Below, in pieces: positions 1 to 11,680 of a DNA stretch of 64,000 bases (positions are counted from its first letter, which is position 1; every line of letters starts with the position of its first letter). The notes under the pieces were generated by a model. That model ran no database searches. It saw nothing but the letters and a program-made list of their open reading frames with translations, and had not been told where the DNA came from. Source of the stretch: Salminus brasiliensis (Eukaryota; Chordata; Actinopteri; Characiformes; Bryconidae); contig NC_132898.1 in the NCBI RefSeq assembly GCF_030463535.1, forward strand, positions 24,603,162 to 24,667,161, given 5' to 3'. The translations under genes were made by a program, and so were the position numbers.

Positions 1-489
1 AAAACAGGTCTGGCCTTTCACCCCCTTATTTATGTGAGTTACTTCAACCAGAAACTGCGACATATGATACCGGGTTTTCTCTCTATATCAAGTTAAAAAC
101 AAACCTCAAATCCAGTTCTGCCCTCAGACAGTTCATCATTTCTGGACACTTTCATTTCTGCCACTGCTTTAAAGGACCAGTATCATCCATATTTTAAGTG
201 ATACTTTGTTTGTAGTTTTATAAATATGTTCTTGGTTCTTGGTTGTTTTTTCCCCTTCCCTCCTCTTCTCCCATTCTTTACTCCCTTTTCTTCACAAGTG
301 TCTTCAAGAACTGACTGTCTTCTCTTTCTGCCTAATATATCCACTCCTTGACAGGTGCCACTGGAGCCAGATCATCATTATTCACTTCACCTGTCTGTTT
401 AATGTTATGGCTGATTGATGATCAGGTTCATGTCATGGGAAGATCACCAGTAAAAGCCTGTAAGAAGGTAAGTGTAGACAATGTAGACC
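1..489. other. no feature recognised
   Basis: AT-rich sequence with short pyrimidine runs (240-300). Open frames are short and unconvincing. Confidence 0.5.
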
Positions 490-742
490 TTATCAGGGTT
501 CTTCAAGGGTTCTTTAGTAAGAGCAATGGTTAAAAGAATCAATGGGATGCACAACTGGTTCTTTGCCTGGTTAAACGGTTCTACAGTAGATAGGAGCACT
601 TAGAAATGGTTCTATTTTTATTCTGTATATATTCTATATATATTATATTCTATATTCTATATGTATTATATTCTATATTTAGCCGTGAGAAGGGTTCCAC
701 TCTCATTAGGCGTCAGAGAACCCTTTTATTTCTGAGAAGAAG
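490..742. mobile_element. GGTTCTT hairpin-type miniature element
   Basis: It starts agggttcttcaagggttctt and ends cagagaacccttttatttct, so the ends are roughly inverted. A TATATTC-rich core lies between. Related copies are at 3930-4046, 19735-19925 and 62160-62290. Confidence 0.5.
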
Positions 743-1194
743 ATGCCTTGTTGAACAGTATGTGTGTGTGTCAGTGAAAGTGCTGCCTCTTGATTGAGCC
801 ATGGTGAGGATAATGTAACACACACACATACATACACACTCTCACTGTAGCAGTGAGGCTCTTCTTCAGGCTGGGGGGTCCTCATGGCGGCACACTTCCT
901 CTGACCCCGGGGTCATTGCTATGGTAACCTTGCTCTGGCTGCTGGTGAGAGCTGGAGCAGACTGCCGGCTCTGCAGTCTGGTCTGGGTGTGTTGATTTAG
1001 TGCTAATGTTTAAAGCTAAACCAAGACCACCAGCCTGCGCTGTGTTATCTACAGTGATAAACACACTTAGAAGTGATGTGTGTGTTAGGTAAGGTGTGTG
1101 TGTGTGTGTGGCATATGATCATTGATGGTCTAATAAATGTTTGATTTTAGATTAAATAAAATCGACAAAGGAAAGTGCCAGTGTCATTAAATAC

Positions 1195-1725
1195 ATTATA
1201 TGGACACAAGTATTGGGACACCTGCTCAATCATTGTTTCTTTTGTAATCAAGGGTGTTAAAAAAAGATAATCCTGCTTTTGTTGGAGTAACTGTCTCTAC
1301 TGTCCAGGGAAGAAGGCTTCCTAGCAGATTTTGGGAGCATTGCTGTCAAGATTTGATTGCATTCAGCAACAAGAGCGTTAGTGAGGTCAGGATGTCAGAG
1401 GATCACCACCCCACCTTATCTTTATCTCCCCAACTCATCCCAAAAGTATTGGATGGAGCACCAACCATCTTCCAGAGAACACAGCTGCACTGCTCCACAG
1501 CTCAATACTGGGGGCTTTATACCCCTCTAGCCCCCGCCTGGCATTGTCACACCTGGCATGGTGCCACTAGGTCCATCCTATTCTATTGACAGTGCTTCTC
1601 TACAGGGACTAGACAAGCTATGTGTGTGCATTTGCAGATATGTGTCAGCAATGAGTGCAACGTAAAGTAGTTGAATCCAGAAGGGGTGTCCACAAACATT
1701 TGCCAAACATGGATAAATAGTGTAC
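1195..1725 (+). mobile_element. family A miniature transposon, near full length
   Basis: The left end is tatatggacacaagtattgg gacacc; the right end is gtgtccacaaacatttgcc. The ends are imperfect inverted repeats. The interior carries recurring blocks such as ctgtctctactgtccaggga and tcaggatgtcagaggatcac. The open frame at 1254-1589 is element sequence, not a gene. The TA at the boundary suggests Tc1/mariner-type target preference (inference). Confidence 0.8.
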
Positions 1726-1977
1726 TTATAGACTGAGGTTAGAGCCAGTTGTGTCTCCTGAACAGTTCAGCTCGAGACCTGCTTTTGCTGGTAGTTTCAA
1801 ACAGTCTAAGCCGGTCTCTGATGATCAAGGTGGTTGGAAAGTTGACCATCCAGGTGACAGCATACCCTATACTGGTAAGCTAGCAAATTACCCAGCTCCT
1901 GACTAGCATAGTGTAGTTGCATTTGATTTTGGTCATGCTGGTCGGCCAGTGTGGTTAGGCTGGTTGTGCTGGTCAAG

Positions 1978-3073
1978 TTAAGGAGTTAAGGAGTTGAGTT
2001 AAGGGGTTGAGTTAAGGAGTTGAGTTAAGGAGTTGAGTTAAGAGGTTGAGTTAAGTAGTTGAGTTAAGGAGTTGAGTTAAGGGGTTGAGTTAAGGGGTTG
2101 GGTTAAGTAGTTGAGTTAAGGAGTTGAGTTAAGGGGTTGAGTTAAGGAGTTGGGTTAAGGGGTTGAGTTAAGGAGTTGGGTTAAGGGGTTGGGTTAAGGA
2201 GTTGAGTTAAGGGGTTGAGTTAAGGAGTTGAGTTAAGGGGTTGAGTTAAGGGGTTGAGTTAAGGAGTTGAGTTAAGGGGTTGGGTTAAGGAGTTGAGTTA
2301 AGGAGTTGAGTTAAGGGGTTGAGTTAAGGAGTTGAGTTAAGGGGTTGGGTTAAGGAGTTGAGTTAAGGGGTTGGGTTAAGGAGTTGAGTTAAGGAGTTGA
2401 GTTAAGGGGTTGGGTTAAGGAGTTGAGTTAAGGAGTTGAGTTAAGGGGTTGAGTTAAGGGGTTGGGTTAAGGAGTTGAGTTAAGGAGTTGAGTTAAGGGG
2501 TTGGGTTAAGGAGTTGAGTTAAGGAGTTGGGTTAAGGGGTTGGGTTAAGGAGTTGAGTTAAGGGGTTGAGTTAAGGAGTTGAGTTAAGGGGTTGAGTTAA
2601 GGGGTTGAGTTAAGGAGTTGAGTTAAGGGGTTGGGTTAAGGAGTTGAGTTAAGGAGTTGAGTTAAGGAGTTGAGTTAAGGGGTTGGGTTAAGGAGTTGAG
2701 TTAAGGAGTTGAGTTAAGGGGTTGGGTTAAGGAGTTGAGTTAAGGAGTTGAGTTAAGGGGTTGAGTTAAGGGGTTGGGTTAAGGAGTTGAGTTAAGGAGT
2801 TGAGTTAAGGGGTTGGGTTAAGGAGTTGAGTTAAGGAGTTGAGTTAAGGGGTTGGGTTAAGGAGTTGAGTTAAGGAGTTGAGTTAAGGGGTTGGGTTAAG
2901 GAGTTGAGTTAAGGAGTTGAGTTAAGGGGTTGAGTTAGGGGGTTGAGTTAAGGGGTTGGGTTAAGGAGTTGAGTTAAGGAGTTGAGTTAAGGGGTTGAGT
3001 TAAGGGGTTGAGTTAAGGGGTTGGGTTAAGGGGTTGAGTTAAGGAGTTGAGTTAAGGGGTTGAGTTAAGGGGT
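1978..3073. repeat. 13-bp G-rich minisatellite, about 84 copies
   Basis: The unit is GAGTTAAGGAGTT with two frequent variants: GGGTT for GAGTT and GGGG for GGAG. It runs without interruption for about 1.1 kb. Local runs such as ggggttgggttaagg have quadruplex potential and resemble, but are not, telomeric TTAGGG. Confidence 0.97.
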
Positions 3074-3249
3074 TAAGGGATAGTTCAGTTCTCTTCAACA
3101 TATATTTGTATTATTAGTAAAACTGGTTGTCAATGTGGTCGTCTGCAATCAACCCGATCAACACGAAGCATAAATTAAAATCTTTCAGTTCATACAGTGG
3201 AAAAAACAGCAACTTATCTGAGACCTGGTTTCAGTAAGTCAGCCTCATT

Positions 3250-3453
3250 ACAATTTTCTCTCTCTCTCGCTCGTTCTCTCTCTCTCGTTCCTCCAGCTGT
3301 CTCTCGCTCTCATTCCATGCTCTCATTTCTCTCTCTATCTCGCCTTCTTCTATTCTCTCTTTCTCTATCTCTCTATCCCTTTTTCTGTCTCTCACTGTCT
3401 TTAAGCTTCTCTCTCTTTTCTTGCTCACTTTTTTCTGCCTCTTGCTGTCTATA

Positions 3454-3500
<47 letters not shown>

Positions 3501-3557
3501 TTGGGTTGAGTCCAGGGTCAGTTAGCTGTCCTGACAGTTTTATATATACTCAGTAGA

Positions 3558-3591
<34 letters not shown>

Positions 3592-3770
3592 TGTGTGCAA
3601 GTGTGTGCAGTAAAGACTCCAGCTCCACTCTCCTGCTCTGCTAGCACTGGGGGGGTGGGGGTGGGGGACTGCAGTATTTATGTTGGACTGCTGAGAGGAG
3701 TCCATCTGCACATGGATCTCTTTGGCCTGCTGATGTGTGCATATGTGTGTGTGTGTGTGTGTGTGTGTGG
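3250..3770. repeat. (CT)n-rich tract followed by (GT)n microsatellites
   Basis: CT-rich from about 3256 to 3497, pure CT at 3460-3495. GT repeats at about 3558-3598 and 3742-3768. Open frames on both strands here are low-complexity artefacts. Confidence 0.9.
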
Positions 3771-4132
3771 CAAAGTGGTTTCCTCTGTGTTTCTGTCTGT
3801 AAGGCTGGCCCTGTAGTGAATGTACAGCGCTTTACAGCTGAGGTCCACAGCGTTACACATATCACTAGCTCTCTTTTGCAGTCCTTTATGTCTTAGATCT
3901 ACAAATCATCTTAAATGCCTGGTTGTGTGGTTCCTTCATATGAAGGAGAACCTCTTGTATCAGGTTCTTTAAACTAAATTGAGAAAAAATGTAATTATTA
4001 AAATGCCAAAAATGGTTCTACTACTGTTGTGAGAACCCTTTTAGCACTTACAATGAGTACAATATACAATTACAATTGCAATTGAGTACAATTGCCTACA
4101 GTCACACACTTCACTTATTCTTCAATAGATAC

Positions 4133-4179
4133 AGAGAGAGAGAGAGAGGAAAATAGAGAGAGAGAGAGAGAGAGAGAGT
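4133..4179. repeat. (GA)n microsatellite
   Basis: Two adjacent GA tracts separated by ggaaaatagag. Confidence 0.9.
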
Positions 4180-4452
4180 AAACAGATCTCATGGGTAGAA
4201 AAGAGTCATGAAAATAAAGGGGGGGGGGGTGAGGGCTGATGAATTTCAAAGCCTCCCCCCTCCCTCCTCATCGTCATTGCCAAGATGAAGAGTGATTAGT
4301 GCTTAAGCCCAGATCACACACTCTGCCGGGATGGCAAATCTGTTTCCAATATCAGCACTTCCTGTGGAGGCAGGAAATCGGCCGGCACCCTGAGAATCTC
4401 AGCCAAGCTTGAGCACAGAAAAAAACCACATTACCATTTAACCATAAAAAAA

Positions 4453-4531
4453 CACTATATGTCCAAATGTTTGTGGACATCCCTTCTAATTAATGCATTC
4501 AGCTACTTTAAGTTGACACAGATGTGAAAAT

Positions 4532-4575
<44 letters not shown>

Positions 4576-4993
4576 ACAAGCACATCTTGCCAACAGAATA
4601 AATAGGACTCTCTGGAGCAGACAAACATGAACCTATAGATACCATGCCTTACTATTGCCAGGAGTGGGCTAGAGGTGTATAAAGACCCCCATCATTGAGC
4701 TGTGGAGCAGTGGAACTGTGTTCTCTGGAATGATTGTGGTGCTTCATCCCGTACTTTTGGGATGAGTTAGGAGGTTGGGGATGAGGTGAGCTGTGACTTT
4801 GCTAATGCTCTTGTTGTTGAAAACAATCAAATCCTCACAGCAATGGTCCAAAATCAAACAGAAAGCCTTCTTCCCTGGACAGTAGAGACAGTTACTTCAA
4901 CTAAAGCAGGATAAACTCTTTTTAATATCCTTGCTGTCAGAAGAAAACAACGAATGAGCTGGTGTCCCAATACTTTTGTCCGTACAGTGTATA
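4453..4993 (-). mobile_element. family A miniature transposon, near full length
   Basis: It starts tatatgtccaaatgtttgtg and ends cccaatacttttgtccgtac, the inverse arrangement of the 1.2-kb copy. It contains a CA microsatellite (4535-4567), ctagaggtgtataaagaccc and ctggacagtagagacagtta. Confidence 0.85.
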
Positions 4994-5369
4994 CTACATC
5001 AGCAGCAACAAGCAGCAAAAAAAAAAAAGACAAAAAAAAGACAAAAGCAAGATGCAGAGCTCCTTATATTTAGAAGCACTGTATTTAGACAGCTCTAGAG
5101 CCATGTGGGTTTTCTCAGCAACGTCCACATTCAGTCTGCAAGTCTGCAACTCTGCCAGAGATCTATACTGACCACTTGTGATAGCAGCAGTAGCCTCACA
5201 TGAATCGCAGTTTGTACAGAAGTTCCTGTAGTTACTGAGTAATACACCTTAGTGTGCGATAAGCCTTGGAGTGTAAAGGGGTTAATTAACCTAATCTGAA
5301 CAGGAAGTTAATGACCAGCTCATAACATCCGCTTATTAGGAAGTAGTGGCTCTTCTGGACAGTGCAGTG

Positions 5370-5775
5370 CATAGGCCAAGACTTTCTCTTCCTTTCTTTT
5401 CCTTCCTTTTATTTCGTTCATTTTCCTTCCTTTTATTTCCTTCATTTTCCTTCCTTTCATTTCATTTTCCTTTCTCTATTTTTCTTTATTTTCCTTTAAT
5501 TTCCTTCCTCGCCTCCTTGTTTTCTTTCTTTTTCCTTCCTTCCTCTCCTCTTCCTTCCTTTCCCTTGTTCTTCCTCGTCCTTTCTTACTTTTCCCCCCTT
5601 TTCCCTTCCTTTTCCTTTTTCCCCCTTCCTCCCCCTCCCTCCCTTTTTATTCCTTTTGCTTCCTTTCTTTTCCTTCTTTTCTATTTCTTCCTTTTCCTTC
5701 CTTTTCCTTCATTTCCCTCCTTTCTTTTCCATCCTTCCTTCTTTCCTTTTCCTTCCATTTCCTTCTTTGGCTTAG
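5370..5775. repeat. polypyrimidine tract of TTCCTTCC-type repeats
   Basis: About 400 bases almost free of purines on the plus strand. The 175-codon frame over it is Phe/Leu/Ser/Pro low complexity. Such mirror-like homopyrimidine DNA can form triplexes. Confidence 0.93.
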
Positions 5776-5811
5776 AGCTGGTCAGTTTAGTTGGTCCGTC
5801 CGCCTGTCTGT

Positions 5812-5882
5812 CCGTACATTTACATTTAAGGCATTTAGCAGACACTCTTATCCAGAGCGACTTACAAAAGTGATTTTCTATT
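5812..5882 (-). mobile_element. SINE/LINE (L2-type) 3' tail fragment
   Basis: acatttaaggcatttagcag acactcttatccagagcgac is the reverse complement of the 3' tail shared by many fish SINEs and L2-clade LINEs. Only the tail is present. Confidence 0.7.
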
Positions 5883-6539
5883 TACCCAAGAAAAACCTCA
5901 GCTAGTCTTTCCCTCCCTCCTTCCTTCCTTTTCGTTAGCTTGATGATGCAACCCATAGGCCAATGCCCAGAGCAGTTCATTTAGCTGCTTTATTCATTTT
6001 GCTGTTTATGAATTTAGCTGTTCTGTTTATTCCTTTTTTTATTTTGATCTTATTTTTGGTCAAGCCAGTTGAATAGTGTGTTTTCTGTTTATTTTTCTTT
6101 AGGGATCGTGAACTGTATTCTGAGCATGCTACCCTTTCCCCAAACCCCAGAGCGGATCCTTTATCTGTCAAGGCAACACAGTCGGCTGTGAACTGAGGAT
6201 AATCTGTCCTTAAAGTGGTGTGATAGAGATGTTTGTGCAGCGTGTGCTCTTGTTGTTTTTGACCCACGTCCAGCGGAGCAGCCTGATTCTGTAAATTAAA
6301 ACACTGGAGCTTTAGGTTTCGTGTGTGTATGTCTGTGAGTGAGTGTGTGTGTGTGTGTGAGGGATTCTGCTCAAGGCTACAGACCAGGCTCTATGCAGAC
6401 CATGCATGCTGGAGCGATAAGCATGCATACACTCATGTACTCAGAATACACTCGCTTTATAAAATGTGCAAGCCCTCAAGGTGCTGTGGATGAGGAACAG
6501 ATCAGTTTCTCCAAACCTTCTGTTGCAAACCAGTAATAC

Positions 6540-6740
6540 ACAACTCAGAGCCAAAACATTATGACCATGATGTCATGATGATCTCCTAACAGTGAAATAT
6601 ATGAAGATCTGGCCTGTTATTGAAGTGTGAGAGTCTGAGGAACTACCCGTGATGGCTAGACGATGGCTGGGTCAGAACATTTCCATAACATCTGGCAGGT
6701 ATCTACTGTACCTACCAATGGAACATGTCTACATATCAGT
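6540..6740 (+). mobile_element. Tc1/mariner-type element, 5' end relic
   Basis: gagccaaaacattatgacca and then gtgatggctagacgatggct gggtcagaacat match, in order, the 5' end and transposase start region of a fish Tc1-type family known to me. It is diverged and truncated. Confidence 0.5.
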
Positions 6741-6875
6741 TTCATTGCCTCTGATAGGACCATAAATGATTCTCTCTCTCTCTCTCTTTCTCTGTAGGTA
6801 GTTAACCTCAGGGTCGAGTCCCTGAGAAGCAGTAGAGATTTAAACCCCTCCCTCTTTAATCACTTAACTGCAGCA

Positions 6876-6890
6876 TGTGTGTGTGTGTAT

Positions 6891-6935
<45 letters not shown>
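6876..6935. repeat. (GT)n microsatellite
   Basis: A near-continuous TG run, about 60 bases, about 90 bases upstream of the palindrome. Confidence 0.9.
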
Positions 6936-6936
<1 letters not shown>

Positions 6937-7022
6937 TGTGCTGCTGTTTTCTCTGATTGTTCTGATTGTTTTCTCTCTTGCCTCTCTAGACTTTAGCTCC
7001 TGCTAAACTCATCAGTGCTTCC

Positions 7023-7058
7023 GTAGAAGCTGCTAATCACCCACACATCCGTCATCTA

Positions 7059-7113
<55 letters not shown>

Positions 7114-7145
7114 GTAGTTTAGCTCTGCTGGAAGAGCTGAACTAC

Positions 7146-7186
<41 letters not shown>

Positions 7187-7222
7187 TAGATGACGGATGT
7201 GTGGGTGATTAGCAGCTTCTAC
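7023..7222. repeat. 200-bp palindrome with CA/GT arms
   Basis: The left arm starts gtagaagctgctaatcaccc, continues through acatccgtcatctatc and (AC)n to agacagtagtttagctct (ends 7126). The right arm is its inverse (7133-7222), with one mismatch near the centre and a shorter GT run. The loop is six bases, gctgga. RNA or single-stranded DNA would fold into a stem of about 90 bp. Confidence 0.95.
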
Positions 7223-7429
7223 AGAAACACCAATGCGTTTACTCTGTAGGCAACACATTCCCTTACACTGAGAGGAATTCTTTAAAAGATTTCATTATTA
7301 ATCATAGATTACATGTCTATGCCCCGCCCACTAATGTGTTCTTATATAGAAACCGTCGCCAGATTGTACAAGCTCTACAGAACACTAAACAAAGAGTGTG
7401 AAACAATATTCAGTAGTATTTTAACTTGC

Positions 7430-7645
7430 CATCCTTAAAGCAACATTATGCAGCATTTGTACCTTAAAACCGCAGCTTCCGAATAATGCTGATGCTCCTC
7501 AGCCTGTATCAGTGAGAGCGGCGCCTCTGTTATTCCCGCTCCGGGCCGGAATGCTGCTACTGCACTGTGGAACTCTCTCCAGACCTCTCTCCAGAACTGC
7601 GTAACGCTGCATATTTGTGTAAAATCCTGTAACATGACTCTACAG
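7430..7645 (-). mobile_element. family C dispersed repeat
   Basis: The terminus ttaaagcaacattatgcagc and the inner ttcccgctccgggccggaat and tgctgatgctcctcag recur in inverse orientation at 27150-27362. The frame at 7435-7650 belongs to the repeat. Confidence 0.6.
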
Positions 7646-7929
7646 TCCACATACTTCTGTCACTTACAGTAACAGTTCTGGATCTCCCAGCTTGTCAGCG
7701 AATGCATGTGTACAGCTGTCCATGAGGGGCGCTCAAAGTCTGATTTGCATTTACTGCAGTGGAGTAAAAGTGAAGTACACTCCACAACTGTAGGGGGAGC
7801 CCTAATAAGAAAAAAATAAAGAACAATAAGAACAATATTTATTCTGCATTTGCGTGAAATGTCAGTCTGTAAGCTAGCTAACATTAGCATATTAGGACTG
7901 TATCTGGTCAGAAAAAGACGTCCACTTTG

Positions 7930-8055
7930 GGCTAAACTTGGACCAAATGAGACGGACTAAGCACAGGCCAATTTTCAATGTCTCTTTCTGGGCTAAATAA
8001 AGTCCATAGCAGACCAACCAGATTTAGCCCAAAAACCCACGGACATGTGACATCT
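7930..8055. other. no gene; possible dispersed repeat
   Basis: Repeated ttgggctaaa / tttagcccaaaa words in inverted orientation hint at a small hairpin element. Low confidence. Confidence 0.25.
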
Positions 8056-8079
8056 GGTGCTGGGTCAGTAAGCATGTGA

Positions 8080-8343
8080 GTATGTGAGTATATGTGTGTG
8101 TGTGTGTATGCATGTGAGAGAGTGTGTGTGTGTGTATGCATGTGAGAGTATGTGTGTTTGCGTATGCATGCTAGACAGAGAGAGAGAAAGAGTGTGTGTG
8201 TGTGTATATATGCATGTGAGAGAGAGTGTGTATGCACATGAGTTTGTGTGTGTAACCAGAGCACACACACTGAGACTAAACATCAAAGGGTTAAAATGAG
8301 ATCATCTGATATTAGTGTGTTTCAGCAGCGTGTATGCATGTGA

Positions 8344-8406
<63 letters not shown>

Positions 8407-8623
8407 CATGCAAGGCTCAACTGGACAGGAGCTGACCCCTATGTCTGGGCAGCCGGCTGGTCTAGACTGTCACGGATGTTCAGCCAAGCTGTGCAACCTC
8501 TGTCCACCACACACACACTCACTGGCTCATACCCTACACACTCACACACACTCAAATACTTATTTAAGGAGTGAGAGAGAGAACTGAGTGTGTCTGATAT
8601 TCGATCTGGCATCAGACCCAGTC

Positions 8624-8679
<56 letters not shown>

Positions 8680-8680
8680 T
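8080..8680. repeat. cluster of TG, TATG and AG microsatellites
   Basis: TG/ATGCATG-rich at 8094-8240, (TG)n(AG)n at 8343-8406 and (GT)n at 8626-8673. Open frames here are Cys/Val or His/Thr low complexity. Confidence 0.9.
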
Positions 8681-8739
8681 GGTTTTTACATTCTTTATGG
8701 AGGCCAAATGTTCAAATATAAAATTAATAATAAAAGTGT

Positions 8740-10520
8740 AGAATCTGATATTTAGCCATGGAAATGCAAAGGCTACCTCAGAATGGGATGTTTACCTAAA
8801 AACCTAACCCCCAAAATACAAAGTTAATCAACAGAATTAGACTTATACTTATAGAAAAAATGGAATATAGCTATATAATGTAATATTAGCCATAAACTAC
8901 AAAGATAATCTACAAAATAGTATTTTTACCTACAGAAATGTTAAACTACAATATATACTATTTATCTACAGAACCAAGTCAGCTACACGATACAACATTT
9001 AGCCACTCAAACTCAAAAAGGGTGTAGCTGCAGAGTACTATTTCAGCTGTACAAATAGTCAAATGACGTCATATTGTGTTTTTAGAAACACAAAGTTCAA
9101 CTACAGAATAAAATATGTAATCAGAAATATGTGTACTACATACTACATATAAATACCAAGTTTATCTATTCTAAAAAAAAAATTGAAAAAAGATTTGTTT
9201 AAGATTTGGACTCTTGCTTCTGAAATTCATCTCCAGAAATAGATATTTCATGGCAGCCCAGTTTTAGCTAAGTAACATTTACCTAAGACAAGAGTTATCT
9301 CACTATTTAAGAGAAAGTGGGTTTAGAAGAAAGGCTTAGGAAATCTGACCCCTTACTCTTTTTTGTGTTGGGGGGGTCCCGTAAACCACTGCTGCATTGT
9401 GTGGGAGCTGCTTTATAGTGTGTTTAAGAGTGTGTGAGCTGTGGACCATGTTCGTGTGTGTATGTTGGTCACTGGTCCAGACCAGGTCATTTGAGAGCTT
9501 AATTAAAGCTCTTCCGTGCCAAACGGTGTTTTCCCTGCCTCATTAAGCCACTGCACACTACTCCGGCCATTCGGAAAAAAACACACACAAACACACACAC
9601 ACACATTGAGCAGTGTTGGAGTCAGAGCTGTGTTTTGGTTCAGTAAGCTGACCATGAACCCAGAGAACAAGAGACAGTTAGATGGTTAATTCAGAAGCTA
9701 GATCAAAATGACAAGAATGTGATGCTGAAGTTTTACACACCTTCAGAGACAAACCGTTATTATACAGCTTTTATTTCCCTGTGCATATCAGTATTTAGCT
9801 ACAGAATGCACCATAAAGTGCAAACGCTCAAAATGTACACAGAATAAACTATTTCACTACAGAAATATTTAGTTACTGAAATACTGAAGTTTAGCTACTA
9901 AATATCATATTTAGCTACTGGAAAACAGTTTGGCTATAGAAAATAATATTTAACTACAGAAACACAAATTGTTACATTTACAGCATTTAGCTGATGCTCT
10001 TATCCAGAGTGACTTACAGGGTTACTAATATTACAGAGGAGGGCCAATGTAGTGTTAGGAGTCTTGCCCAAGGACTCTTATTTGTGTAGCACAGCATAGT
10101 CCCCCAGACCGGGAATCGAACCACATGGTGTGGTAGCTCAGTGGCTGTTATCTGAGTTATCTGTTGCGTCAAACCAATAAGAGCAAATACTTGCTACAGA
10201 ATAAAATATTTAACTACAAAAACATACAATACTTACAATATTTAATTACTAAAACAACATTTAGCTACAGAACTATAAAGTGTAACTACCGCATACAAAA
10301 TGCAGCAACAGTAAAACAAAGTTTGCCTATAGAAAAGAATATTTAACTGCAGAAAAGTACTTTTGATTATATCTTATAAATACTTTGCTATAGTTTAGTT
10401 ATAGAATACAAAATATAACTATGGAAATACAATCTGTTTCATAGAATGCAATATGCAGCTGTAGAAATACAAAATGTTTAAATACAAAATATTTGAGTTA
10501 ATGAAAATGAAGATGAAAAT
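8740..10520. repeat. degenerate AT-rich tandem array (TTTAGCTACAGAAATACA-like), split by a SINE
   Basis: Words such as tagctacagaa, ttaactacagaaa, tatttagctac and agaatacaaa recur every 15-30 bases at 8740-9160 and 9775-10500. A unique segment lies at 9290-9770 and a SINE at 9966-10150. No gene. Confidence 0.6.
9966..10150 (-). mobile_element. tRNA-derived SINE with L2-type tail
   Basis: It has the tail tgatgctcttatccagagtg acttaca and the tRNA-like B box in inverse, gaccgggaatcgaaccacat, then tggtagctcagtgg. It has the same build as the 17.8-kb copy. Confidence 0.75.
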
Positions 10521-10732
10521 AATATTTATTGATCAATTAATATATTTTTGTCACAGTGAATGCAAATAGTATTAGACAAATAATTTCAACACAAAACAAT
10601 TTTTTATTAGACATTATTATTTATTTCATTTAAAAAGAGAACCTGCAACATGCAACTACCTGTGGGAAAAAGTTATTGCCCCTAGAGTCCGCTCGTCTTT
10701 GCACAACTGCTTTAATTCAGATAAACTGGTAG

Positions 10733-10955
10733 GATTGTAATCCTCGCTGCCAAATCACAGACTGACCCTCTCTGCTGTGACACTCAGCTCTAATTACGTG
10801 ACACATAAATCCTGTATTGAAGTGTTCCTCTTTCTCCAGTGACGGTGTTGCTTTAGGGGATGTTGAGAAATGAATGTTACTTAAACTTGAGGCCAGTATT
10901 AACAGTAAACACACACCAGGAGGGGCAGCTGTGTGACTCCAGTGCAGAGCTGACT
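10733..10955. repeat. local direct duplication, copy 1
   Basis: aatcctcgctgccaaatcac, tctgctgtgacactcagctc, tcctctttctccagtgacgg, tgttgctttaggggatgttg and cagtaaacacac recur in order at 11681-11905. The two copies are about 0.95 kb apart, with a SINE between them. Confidence 0.85.
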
Positions 10956-11081
10956 CTTCATGACTGTGTTTATATGTGGACAAACAAGGCAATAGACAAA
11001 AAGATGGATTACAGCTTTGCAGGTGCCCAGTTACTGAATAAGGACAAACGCCATATAAATTCCCCCCTTATTAATGCTGGA

Positions 11082-11115
11082 GAAGCAGGTGTCCACAAAC
11101 TTTTGGACAGATAGT
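11082..11115. mobile_element. family A terminal fragment
   Basis: gtgtccacaaacttttggac agatagtgtg is one terminal repeat of family A, preceded by gaagcag. Confidence 0.5.
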
Positions 11116-11194
11116 GTGTTGTGAAAAATGCTTTGGTTTTATCAGTTTGTTCTCACTTCGGACAAAGAGAACATGTCGGGGCCCCAAGTTGTCC

Positions 11195-11640
11195 AGCAGA
11201 ATAAGACGCTGCCACTATGACCAGAGGGTCGCTAGTTTGAATCCCGGTCATGCTGCTAGCCATTGGCAGCCGTGGGCCCTAAACAAGTACAACTGGCCTT
11301 GCTCTCTCCAGGGTGGGTGGATGGCACTTTCTCCTCACATCACTACACGACTCTGCTGGCTGATGCAGCAGAGCTAGGTACACATGGCTTTCCTCCAAGC
11401 ATGTTGGTTGCCTGGTGACGTTGCATCGGCGGCAGTTCAGAAAAAGAGGCGCTGGCTAGCTGCACATGTGCCCGGAGGAGGCGTGTGTGTCGATCTTCAC
11501 ACTCCTAGTGTCGGGAACGTTGCATGTGTTAGAGAGAGAACATGTATGGGTTGGGAAATTGCTGATCCAAATTGGGGAGAAAATGGGTAAAAAATTAGGA
11601 ACAAAACTGAATAAATAAATAATAAGAAAAGAGGACATGT
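11195..11640 (+). mobile_element. tRNA-derived SINE, about 440 bp
   Basis: The head has tRNA-like agtttgaatcccggtca (B box). The body reads ggtgggtggatggcactttc and cgtgtgtgtcgatcttcaca. The 3' end is aaattggggagaaaatgggt followed by an AAATAAAT tail. Frames at 11114-11590 are inside it. Confidence 0.7.
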
Positions 11641-11680
11641 CCCGCAAAACGAGGTCTATTCCGAAATGTACTTAATTTAG

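Noticed and set aside
1254..1589. 111-codon frame at 1.25 kb, and similar ones at 20.8 and 24.6 kb
   Set aside because: They lie in the same position of family A copies and are not conserved in frame between copies; element interior, not genes.
1978..3073. Interstitial telomere array
   Set aside because: The unit is 13 bp and contains no run of TTAGGG; only short words are similar.
5346..5873. 175-codon Phe/Ser/Leu/Pro frame resembling membrane segments
   Set aside because: It is the translation of a polypyrimidine tract; hydrophobicity is a by-product of TTC/CTT codons.
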